From: Enterobacterales bacterium | GTDB taxonomy: Bacteria; Pseudomonadota; Gammaproteobacteria; Enterobacterales; Succinivibrionaceae | Direction: 5' to 3' | DNA length: 9,649 bases | Assembly (NCBI GenBank): GCA_900768635.1 | Contig: CAAGDP010000125.1 | Location: 1 to 9,649, forward strand | Shown: positions 1 to 5,849 of the stretch, piece by piece | How the letters are laid out: each line of letters starts with the position of its first letter | How positions within the stretch are numbered: position 1 is the first letter of the stretch | Position numbers and translations under genes: made by a program | Notes under the pieces: generated by a model | Told to the model about the DNA's origin: nothing | The model's database searches: none | Seen by the model: only the letters and a program-made list of their open reading frames with translations

Positions 1-167
1 CCATATTCACTGGTAAACCTGATTTCTGCAAAATGATGCTTATTCTCTGATTATAACTTACATTTTACGTTTAAATAGTAATATTTTTTATGCTTACTAC
101 ATTTGTTTGCTGTATCACTCTTATCAACAAAAATTTAGATAGAACCTTTTTTATCAGCCTTTTTATC

Positions 168-185
168 CCGGAGAGATCTCTTCGG
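168..185. repeat. Imperfect 18-bp inverted repeat, possible operator
   Basis: The sequence reads CCGGAGAGATCTCTTCGG. It is symmetric about a GATC core, with one non-complementary pair that becomes G-U in RNA. No T-run follows on either strand, so it is not an intrinsic terminator. It lies about 60 bp upstream of the presumed -10 box of the methyltransferase gene and could bind a dimeric regulator. This rests on symmetry alone. Confidence 0.3.
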
Positions 186-244
186 AAAATTGAGATAAAC
201 CCAGTTTTGCAGGCTCCGGAGATAATATTGTAAAGAAAATTGTG

Positions 245-250
245 TATAAT
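245..250 (+). promoter_or_regulatory. Probable -10 box for the methyltransferase gene
   Basis: A perfect TATAAT lies 55 bp upstream of the start codon. No good -35 hexamer is found 16-18 bp upstream, so the promoter would be weak or activator-dependent. Transcription from here would begin near 257 and carry the palindrome AACCTGAAGGTT (260-271) in the leader. The gene product has two N-terminal HTH segments, so autoregulation at these sites is possible but unproven. Confidence 0.35.
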
Positions 251-305
251 CTCCTGAGCAACCTGAAGGTTATTCCTGTTCTGCCAATGTAGGAACTTCC
301 ACCAT

Positions 306-2519
306 ATGAAACTTATTGACATCAGAAAAGCTGCCGCTATTCTTAATATTACTGAAGGACAGATTATTGAACTTCTTTCACGAAATATGATCCAGGATGC
401 AGAGATCATTAATGAAGAAATTTATATACCTCTTACAGAAGTTGAATCCCTGAAAAAACATGAGGAACTGCTCCTTAATCTCCGGGAAATGTATGGCATT
501 TCATCTCTAAGTCAGGTTCTGAAAATTACTCCGGATACCGTACGCAACTGGATCAAGCTCGGAAATATCTCCCCTGACGGATTTTTTCAAAACTCACCCC
601 TGTTCAGCCGGGAAACTATTCTCAGCATCAAAAACAGACTGGAAGGCGATGGTTCCGAAAAACTTAAATCCCGGCGGAACAAACATTACAAAAACAGCTT
701 TGAAATTCTCAATTCCTATTTACCTGATTCTTCTCCTAATCTTCAGGCACTCAGGGATGTTACCGCTATTCTCCGATCCCGGCCGGAGCTTTACGGCTCA
801 GCTGTCATAAATTTGATTCTGGCGGAATGTTCCCTCCAGCTGATTAATCAGCGTCTGGGGATTTGGATGAAAAGCTCCGGTGAACTTATCCGCTCCTTTC
901 TGAATGGCTATATTTCCCTGAAAGATCACCAGTCTCTCCTAAGGGAGCTTATTCCCAATATTCCCCAGGCCCAATCCATCCTCGACTCCTGCCCTGAGCT
1001 TTTCAGGGTAACCTTCTATTACGAGCAGCATGAGGACCTTCTGGGATGTCTTTATCTTTCACTGTTAAATCTATCAGAGCGTAAAGACAAAGGGATCTAT
1101 TATACCCCCAGCAATGTGGTAGGACAGCTTATTGCTACCTTAAGTGAAAATGATATGCTGGATGATCACTGCCGCTATTACGATCCCTGCTGCGGTACGG
1201 GAAACTTCATTCTTAATCTTCCCAAAATCATTCACTGGACACAGATACATGCCTCAGATATAGATCGGCTGGCGGTAACATTATGCCGGATTAATCTTTT
1301 TATCCGTAATCCGGAAATTCCTATTAACGAACTGGAACAACGGATTGTCTGTAGCGATTACCTTAAAGCAGACGGATTTATTAACAGCGAGGAGGAGGAC
1401 GGTCCTCTGATTATTTTCGGCAATCCGCCCTGGGGTGCCAGATATGATGATCAAACCCGTATACTGTTAAGTCAGGTTTATGAAACTGCCAGTCCCATGA
1501 ACTGCGAAAGCTTCGATCTATTCCTGGAAAAAAGTATCAGTCTGACCCGTACGGGTGATTTAATAAGTTTCGTGCTCCCGGAAAGTATTCTTCAGGTATT
1601 TGCCCATAAACCTGCAAGACGCCTTATTCAGCGCTACTCATCGGTAAAAGCCTGCATTCAGCTGGGAGAAAAATTTTCCGGAGTAAACTGTCCGGCAATT
1701 ATTCTCACTTTGCGTCGCGAACCTCATCTGGCAGAAGAAGACTTTTTACGCTGCCGCAGGGCCAGAATCACCCTGAAAAACCATGAGCATTTTGAAATTG
1801 AAAACAACCGGTATTATGACGGATCTATGGAGCTTTTCATTAATAATGAGGAATACCGGATCCTGAATAAAATCCTTACGGTATCCAACTCCACCAGCTT
1901 GAAAAACGGGGCGGAATGGGCTATCGGCATAGTTACCGGTGATAACGCACGGAAACTAAAAAAAGAAAAAACTCCGGAAAACGAACCTATACTCAAAGGC
2001 ACTAATGTCGGACGTTACCGCCTGCTCCTGGAGGATCTATCCTATATTAAATTTGAGCCTCAGGATTTTCAGCAGGTAGCAAGAGAAGAACTTTACCGCA
2101 GTCCGGAAAAGCTGTTTTACCGCTTTATAAATCTGGATCTGTATTTTGCCTATGATAATCATGGTCTTCTATCTCTGAACAGTGCCAATCTGGTTATTCC
2201 CCGGATACCGGATTTGTCTATTAAATATATTCTCTGTATCTTAAATTCCTGCGTTGCCCGTTTTATCTACCGGAAGAAATTTCACTCCGCCAAGGTTTTG
2301 CGAAATCATATAGAATCCATACCCATAAAAGAGTTGCCATGGGATGAACAGCAGTATTTTATTAAAACTGCAGATAAATTAATTTCCGGAACTTTGTCAC
2401 CAAAGGAAGAGCAGAAACTGCTAAGAGATGTGGATTATAAAGTTGGTCGTCTTTACGGATTAACATCCAAGGAAGTGGAAACTGTTCTCCATGCTTTAGG
2501 TGATACCGGGGAAAGCTGA
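306..2519 (+). CDS. N6-adenine DNA methyltransferase with two N-terminal HTH segments and a TaqI-like C-terminal region
   Basis: The protein has 737 residues and should transfer methyl groups from S-adenosylmethionine to adenine N6 in DNA. Residues 1-50 and about 63-115 each read like a MerR/excisionase-type helix-turn-helix (the second contains TPDTVRNWIKLG). A helical region follows to about 255. The catalytic core has motif X (KGIYYTPSNV, 262-271), motif I (DPCCGTGNF, 293-301) and motif IV NPPW (373-376), which identify the gamma-type N6-adenine or Eco57I/TaqI-like class. Residues about 560-680 (LKGTNVGRYR at 563-572, later KVLRNHIESIPI) match the TaqI-like target-recognition region. No PD-(D/E)XK nuclease is visible and no restriction gene adjoins, so it looks like an orphan methyltransferase, unless a partner lies left of the window. 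The start is supported by the HTH beginning at residue 2 and an AGGA 11 nt upstream. The gene ends in three consecutive in-frame stops (TGA TAA TAA). The class is secure. The biological role (regulatory methylation, defence, mobile-element maintenance) is open. Confidence 0.88.
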   Translation: MKLIDIRKAAAILNITEGQIIELLSRNMIQDAEIINEEIYIPLTEVESLKKHEELLLNLREMYGISSLSQVLKITPDTVRNWIKLGNISPDGFFQNSPLFSRETILSIKNRLEGDGSEKLKSRRNKHYKNSFEILNSYLPDSSPNLQALRDVTAILRSRPELYGSAVINLILAECSLQLINQRLGIWMKSSGELIRSFLNGYISLKDHQSLLRELIPNIPQAQSILDSCPELFRVTFYYEQHEDLLGCLYLSLLNLSERKDKGIYYTPSNVVGQLIATLSENDMLDDHCRYYDPCCGTGNFILNLPKIIHWTQIHASDIDRLAVTLCRINLFIRNPEIPINELEQRIVCSDYLKADGFINSEEEDGPLIIFGNPPWGARYDDQTRILLSQVYETASPMNCESFDLFLEKSISLTRTGDLISFVLPESILQVFAHKPARRLIQRYSSVKACIQLGEKFSGVNCPAIILTLRREPHLAEEDFLRCRRARITLKNHEHFEIENNRYYDGSMELFINNEEYRILNKILTVSNSTSLKNGAEWAIGIVTGDNARKLKKEKTPENEPILKGTNVGRYRLLLEDLSYIKFEPQDFQQVAREELYRSPEKLFYRFINLDLYFAYDNHGLLSLNSANLVIPRIPDLSIKYILCILNSCVARFIYRKKFHSAKVLRNHIESIPIKELPWDEQQYFIKTADKLISGTLSPKEEQKLLRDVDYKVGRLYGLTSKEVETVLHALGDTGES

Positions 2520-2610
2520 TAATAATCCGGAAGAACCATGCTGTTTACAGGGTTATGAAAAAAAAGTGTGAGCAATTCCAAAGAGTTAATTCATGAACTG
2601 TAACCTTTTC

Positions 2611-2639
2611 TTGATCACTGAAAACCGGAATCCTATAAT
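2611..2639 (+). promoter_or_regulatory. Sigma70-like promoter for the small secreted peptide
   Basis: TTGATC (2611-2616) and a perfect TATAAT (2634-2639) are separated by 17 bp. The predicted start is the A near 2646, giving a leader of about 63 nt before the ATG at 2709. The -10 box lies inside the inverted repeat at 2624-2645, which suggests repression by a protein bound over the promoter. Confidence 0.6.
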
Positions 2640-2645
2640 TCCGGT
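2624..2645. repeat. 22-bp inverted repeat over a -10 box, candidate operator
   Basis: Two perfect 8-bp arms, ACCGGAAT (2624-2631) and ATTCCGGT (2638-2645), are separated by CCTATA. The TATAAT box overlaps the spacer and right arm, the classic position for a repressor site. No T-run follows on the plus strand. On the minus strand the repeat is followed by TTTTC, so a weak minus-strand terminator is an alternative. Confidence 0.5.
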
Positions 2646-2670
2646 ATTCAGTTAATTAGTTATATTCACT

Positions 2671-2696
2671 GCGTCAGACGTGACGCTGATTTTTTT
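2671..2696 (+). terminator. Terminator-like hairpin immediately upstream of a ribosome binding site
   Basis: Arms GCGTCA (2671-2676) and TGACGC (2681-2686) flank a GACG loop. They are followed by TGA and a run of seven T (2690-2696). The ribosome binding site GAGGTG begins at the very next base. It could end the methyltransferase transcript, or it could act as an attenuator in the leader of the small secreted peptide, since the nearest good promoter (2611-2639) lies upstream of it. I found no clear antiterminator pairing by eye. Confidence 0.55.
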
Positions 2697-2708
2697 GAGG
2701 TGCCTGCT

Positions 2709-2873
2709 ATGAAAAGGTTATTTATTGCTGCCATGTGTCTCTGCTTTACTTTGGGAGGAACAGTAGCTTACGCTTTTCATGCAAATAAAATGACTATTAC
2801 TTATCAGATTGTTCAGGAAAAACCTCTTCTGGATAATTTCTCTGACTCAGTTAAAAATGTTAAACCTCACTGA
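2709..2873 (+). CDS. Small secreted protein with signal peptide, function unknown
   Basis: This is a 54-residue open frame. It starts with a textbook signal peptide: basic MKR, a hydrophobic core of about 14 residues, then TVAYA with probable cleavage after residue 22. The mature peptide would be about 32 residues, beginning FHANKMTITYQ and ending DSVKNVKPH, with no cysteines, so not a lipoprotein or a disulfide-stabilised bacteriocin of the usual kind. The start is fixed by GAGGTG (2697-2702) six bases upstream of the ATG. It sits between its own promoter (2611-2639) and a strong terminator (2897-2919), so it appears monocistronic. I do not recognise the family. Gene-like context makes it more credible than its length suggests, but no homology can be shown from sequence alone. 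Confidence 0.65.
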   Translation: MKRLFIAAMCLCFTLGGTVAYAFHANKMTITYQIVQEKPLLDNFSDSVKNVKPH

Positions 2874-2896
2874 TTTATTCATCGTTATTTCTTACA

Positions 2897-2919
2897 GGGG
2901 ATGATTTTCATCCCCTTTT
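2897..2919 (+). terminator. Intrinsic terminator of the small secreted peptide gene
   Basis: A perfect 8-bp stem, GGGGATGA (2897-2904) and TCATCCCC (2908-2915), closes a TTT loop and is followed by TTTTA and further T-rich sequence. It lies 24 bp after the stop codon of the 54-residue open frame, a placement that supports that frame as a real transcription unit. Confidence 0.85.
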
Positions 2920-3069
2920 AATTTTCATAAACCAAATCCATCACCTGAATTCCCAGTTTATAATTTACCGTCCTTAACAATCGGCAGAACTGTCTCGGAT
3001 AAAATTTCCTCCCTCACTGCACCATCCGGACTTACGGTATGATATCAATAAACTCGTGAGCCGGATAAT

Positions 3070-3098
3070 TTGACTAAAAAATCCAGTCCATCTACAAT
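3070..3098 (+). promoter_or_regulatory. Sigma70 promoter of the endA-rsmE-ruvX operon
   Basis: TTGACT (3070-3075) and TACAAT (3093-3098) are separated by 17 bp, each matching consensus at five of six positions. Transcription would start near 3105 and leave a 5' leader of about 110 nt before the endA start codon. Confidence 0.65.
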
Positions 3099-3214
3099 TT
3101 GCTTATTCCGGCAGTTTACCTGAACCGGTTAAGAAGAAAAGGCTGTTCAAAAAAATTTTTTCATCAAAAATAACCGGGTATCAGCATTTTTCCATTTTCA
3201 AGCTAACTTCCTAT

Positions 3215-3937
3215 ATGCAGTACATAATCATATTTGTTATTTCAATCCTGAGTTTTACCTCTGCATACAGTTATAACGACCAGAATTTTTATCTCGCCAA
3301 ACAGCATCTTCGCAAACTTTATTACGATGCCAGTACGGGAACATTTGCACCTTACAATACTACCTTCTACTGCGGTTGCCGCATTCTCTATCAGGGGCGC
3401 AAAATGATCGGCTCCGATTTCCGTTCCTGTGGCTTTCAACCCCGGAAAAACCCCAAAAGAGCAGCCCGCATTGAATGGGAGCATATAATGCCTGCCTATA
3501 ATTTCGGACGGCAGCTTCCCTGCTGGCAACAGGGCGGCAGAAAAAAATGCAAGGGTGATCCGAGATTTGATAGAATGGAAGGAGATATGCACAATCTGGC
3601 TCCGGCCATAGGTGAAGTTAATGATAACCGGAGTAATTTCGGGTTTTCCCAATGGACAAATCATTTTAATCAGTATGGAAAATGCGAACTGGCCATAGAT
3701 TTCAAACATCGCAAAGTTCAGCCTCCCCAAAGGGCAAGAGGATGGATAGCAAGAGCATATCTTTATATGTCATACCAGTATGATATGGTATTATCCAAAA
3801 AAGAACGCCGGCTTTTTGAAACCTGGAACACCAGATATCCCCCAAATAAATGGGAATGCTACCGCAACCGGCGGATATCCAAAATCCAGGGTAATGAAAA
3901 TCCCTTTATAACAGCCCTGTGTAAGGAGAAAAATTAG
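3215..3937 (+). CDS. endA: Endonuclease I (EndA/NucM family), secreted non-specific DNase
   Basis: The 240-residue product cleaves double-stranded DNA with little sequence preference, acting in the periplasm or outside the cell. It has the beta-beta-alpha-metal fold signature: EWEH at 87-90, with H90 the probable general base, DMHN at 124-127, and GEVNDNRSNF around 134-142 supplying the metal-ligand asparagine. The segment CWQQGGRKKC closely matches the E. coli protein (235 residues). Eight cysteines in the mature part fit the four disulfides of periplasmic homologues such as Vvn. A signal peptide of about 17-19 residues ends near TSAYS but lacks an N-terminal basic residue. No clear Shine-Dalgarno precedes the ATG, so the start is the least certain part. 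It is the first gene of the operon and lies 3 bp upstream of rsmE. In this family the enzyme may serve in degrading extracellular DNA. Confidence 0.93.
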   Translation: MQYIIIFVISILSFTSAYSYNDQNFYLAKQHLRKLYYDASTGTFAPYNTTFYCGCRILYQGRKMIGSDFRSCGFQPRKNPKRAARIEWEHIMPAYNFGRQLPCWQQGGRKKCKGDPRFDRMEGDMHNLAPAIGEVNDNRSNFGFSQWTNHFNQYGKCELAIDFKHRKVQPPQRARGWIARAYLYMSYQYDMVLSKKERRLFETWNTRYPPNKWECYRNRRISKIQGNENPFITALCKEKN

Positions 3938-3940
3938 TTT

Positions 3941-4678
3941 ATGCGTATTCCTCGAATTTATGATGAACAATCCATTCTCACTATCGGGGCGGAATTTTCT
4001 CTTGGTGAAGACGGCTCAGGTCATGTGGGACGGGTATTACGTTTAAAAAGTGGCGATACAATTCAGGTATTTAACGGCTCAGCCCGGGAGGCTACCTGTG
4101 AAATTACCGCAGTAACCAAAAAAGAAGTAACAGTACGGATCATAAGCATTCAGGAAAATAATCGGGAATCTCCCTTACATCTTCATCTGGCCCAGGTAAT
4201 AAGCCGGGGGGAAAAAATGGATTTTACACTCCAGAAATCTGTGGAGCTGGGGGTTTCAGAAATAACACCTCTTATCTCTCAGCGATGCTGTGTACGTCTT
4301 GATGAAGATCGTCTGAATAAAAAAATGAACTCCTGGCAGAAAATTATTATCAGCGCCTGCGAACAGTGCGGTCGCTCAGTTATTCCGGTACTGAATAATC
4401 CCCTTACTCTGGAGGATTTTATTAATCAGGATTGTCCGGATCTTAAAATCAACCTTCATCCCCGGGGAAAACTAGGTATACCGGATCTGCCAGTGTCACC
4501 ACGGCAGAAAATACGGCTTATAATCGGTCCGGAAGGAGGATTATCTCCCGATGAAATTGAATTTGCCAGCCGGAAGGGTTATCAGGAGGTGTTGCTGGGA
4601 CCAAGGATCCTGCGTACCGAAACAGCAGCATTAACCGCCATCAGTATTATTCAAAGTTGTTTTGGAGATTTGTCATGA
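3941..4678 (+). CDS. rsmE: 16S rRNA (uracil-1498-N3)-methyltransferase RsmE
   Basis: The 245-residue protein methylates N3 of U1498 (E. coli numbering) in 16S rRNA within the small subunit, using S-adenosylmethionine. An N-terminal PUA-like domain (about 1-70) is followed by a SPOUT knot domain. Family hallmarks are MDFTLQKSVELGVSEITPL in the middle, GPEGGLS (196-202) and LRTETAALTAI (224-234), the last two forming the cofactor-binding knot. Length matches the E. coli enzyme. An AAGGAG (3922-3927) within the end of endA serves as ribosome binding site, about 13 nt from the ATG. Its stop overlaps the ruvX start as ATGA, implying translational coupling. Confidence 0.95.
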   Translation: MRIPRIYDEQSILTIGAEFSLGEDGSGHVGRVLRLKSGDTIQVFNGSAREATCEITAVTKKEVTVRIISIQENNRESPLHLHLAQVISRGEKMDFTLQKSVELGVSEITPLISQRCCVRLDEDRLNKKMNSWQKIIISACEQCGRSVIPVLNNPLTLEDFINQDCPDLKINLHPRGKLGIPDLPVSPRQKIRLIIGPEGGLSPDEIEFASRKGYQEVLLGPRILRTETAALTAISIIQSCFGDLS

Positions 4679-5106
4679 CCATAACTGCCCTGGGATTTGA
4701 TTACGGGACCCACTCCATAGGTACTGCCATAGGTCAAAATCTCACTTGCTCCGCTACCCCTCTGCCCGCTGTACGGGCTGAATACGGAGAGCCTGACTGG
4801 AAAAAAATTGATGAACTGATCAAAGAATGGAAACCTCAGATCCTGGTGGTGGGACTGCCTCTTAATATGGATGGCACCGATCAGAAAATTACAGAGCTGG
4901 CCCGGAACTTTGCCCGGGAACTGGAAAATCGCTACCAGCTGAAATGTCACCTGCGGGATGAAAGATTAACTACTGTTTCCGCCAGGGAACAGTTGTTTAA
5001 TAACGGAGGCTACCGGGCTCTGAAAAAAGGGAAAGTTGATTCCCTGTCCGCCGTACTTATTCTGGAGGCTTTTCTGGAAGAACTTGCCGGGAACAGCAGT
5101 AACTAA
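4675..5106 (+). CDS. ruvX: RuvX/YqgF, pre-16S rRNA nuclease-like protein
   Basis: The 143-residue RNase H-fold protein is thought to process the 5' end of 16S rRNA precursor; the older name is putative Holliday junction resolvase. Signature segments are GFDYG with D9, VVGLP (58-62) followed by LNMDGT, RDERLTT with D95/E96, and VDSLSAVLIL with D122, giving the expected acidic active-site set. I chose the ATG at 4675 over an in-frame ATG at 4657. The former overlaps the rsmE stop as ATGA, has GGAG (4664-4667) seven bases upstream, and gives the normal family N-terminus and length (E. coli 138 residues). It shares a rRNA-maturation theme with rsmE. No plus-strand terminator is visible after the stop. 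Confidence 0.93.
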   Translation: MTITALGFDYGTHSIGTAIGQNLTCSATPLPAVRAEYGEPDWKKIDELIKEWKPQILVVGLPLNMDGTDQKITELARNFARELENRYQLKCHLRDERLTTVSAREQLFNNGGYRALKKGKVDSLSAVLILEAFLEELAGNSSN

Positions 5107-5146
5107 TTTATAAAGAAGGAAGATCAGGGTTGATACAGTTCCTGAT

Positions 5147-5179
5147 AAAAAAAAAAGCACAGAACAAAAATTACTGTGC
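5147..5179 (-). terminator. Strong intrinsic terminator of the pilin gene
   Basis: Arms GCACAG (5157-5162) and CTGTGC (5174-5179) flank an 11-nt loop. Read on the minus strand, the stem is followed directly by ten T (5147-5156). On the plus strand the stem is followed by CTGATATAC, so it should stop only minus-strand transcription from the pilin gene. Confidence 0.85.
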
Positions 5180-5201
5180 CTGATATACGGGTAGCAACTG
5201 C

Positions 5202-5849
5202 CTAGCATCCGCTGCTTACAATTTCAATCTCCGGAGTATCACCCCGATCATGTTTGTACCGGACATAACATTTATCTGAGGCACTGGTTTCCTGCAATAG
5301 CACCAAAGCTCCCTCTGTTGAATCCTGTACACAGAAATCAGTATCACAAACCTTGGTCAGATCAGATATACTGCAATAGGAGCCACAGGTTTCAAACAAA
5401 CGGATTTCCCGGTTAATCTTCTTTTTCAATTCCTCATGTGTGAATGAAGTGTAATGATAGCCGAGAAGAGAAACAATCGGTGTAACCGTCTGCATGGATA
5501 CAAAAGGAAATCCCTTGCGTACCAGGACCATATAAGTAGATACAATATCTGAACTTCTTCCCTTCTTACCGCATTTTTCATTATTAAAACGGTTGAAACA
5601 GACAATAGTATATTCATCAGGGTTACTCATGGCATCAGTAAGAAAAGCCTGGGCACGAATAAAACGACTGGCATTTTCCAGAGAATGTGCAATACTGTCA
5701 AGAGCCTGTTTGCGAGCTACAGTCTTCATATGAATGAATTTAGGTACACTCAGGGCGACAATCGCAACAGTAACAAAAAGCACAAAAAGGACCTCCAGAA
5801 TACTGAAGCCCCATAGTTTTCTCGAACCGGAAAATTTTCTAGGCAACAT
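5202..5849 (-). CDS. Type IV prepilin, MSHA-like pilin
   Basis: The product is a 215-residue prepilin. A 14-residue basic leader ends in glycine, followed by F15 and SILE with E19, the Glu-5 of mature pilins, then a hydrophobic stretch to about residue 40. This is the prepilin-peptidase site and membrane/assembly helix of type IVa pilins. The following segment (PKFIHMKTVARKQALDSIAH) and the C-terminal CYVRY...SSGC region resemble MshA-type pilins of Vibrio, Shewanella and Aeromonas. The mature part has eight cysteines including the last residue, suggesting several disulfides. It would be cleaved and N-methylated by PilD-type peptidase and assembled into a pilus or pseudopilus. No assembly genes lie nearby. 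It converges on ruvX with 95 bp between the stops. The ribosome binding site is weak (AAGG about 14 nt upstream). Pilin class is firm; MshA kinship is moderate. Confidence 0.82.
   Translation of the reverse strand: MLPRKFSGSRKLWGFSILEVLFVLFVTVAIVALSVPKFIHMKTVARKQALDSIAHSLENASRFIRAQAFLTDAMSNPDEYTIVCFNRFNNEKCGKKGRSSDIVSTYMVLVRKGFPFVSMQTVTPIVSLLGYHYTSFTHEELKKKINREIRLFETCGSYCSISDLTKVCDTDFCVQDSTEGALVLLQETSASDKCYVRYKHDRGDTPEIEIVSSGC

Larger units (their letters stand above)
1..305. other. AT-rich non-coding leader upstream of the methyltransferase gene
   Basis: I see no convincing gene here. A minus-strand open frame crosses the region (71-409) but runs into the 5' end of the methyltransferase gene and shows no recognisable motif, so I treat it as chance. 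The stretch contains an 18-bp imperfect inverted repeat (168-185), a TATAAT-like -10 box (245-250) and a short palindrome AACCTGAAGGTT (260-271) in the probable 5' untranslated region. The 3' end of whatever gene lies to the left is not visible. Confidence 0.6.
2874..3214. other. Intergenic region with terminator, promoter and a possible relic
   Basis: These 341 bases contain no intact gene. They hold the terminator of the small peptide (2897-2919), the promoter of the endA operon (3070-3098), the palindrome AACCGGTT (3123-3130) and an A/T tract near 3149-3161. The minus strand between about 2925 and 3130 reads protein-like in pieces interrupted by stops, possibly a decayed gene. This is discussed as a separate finding. 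Confidence 0.5.

Noticed and set aside
71..409. Minus-strand open frame of 112 residues overlapping the methyltransferase start
   Set aside because: No recognisable motif, AT-driven composition, and over 100 bp overlap in antisense with a well-supported gene. The protein-like stretch outside the overlap is too short to trust.
3242..3730. Minus-strand 162-residue open frame
   Set aside because: Lies entirely antisense to endA, which has clear family motifs; no ribosome binding site or protein-family features.
4657..4674. Upstream ATG for ruvX at 4657
   Set aside because: It would add six residues (MFWRFV) not typical of the family and lies before the GGAG site. The ATG at 4675 overlaps the rsmE stop and has correct spacing.
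5125..5156. ATCAGG/CCTGAT stem after ruvX as a plus-strand terminator
   Set aside because: The stem has only six pairs with a 12-nt loop and is followed by a run of A, not T, so it does not form an intrinsic terminator on the plus strand.
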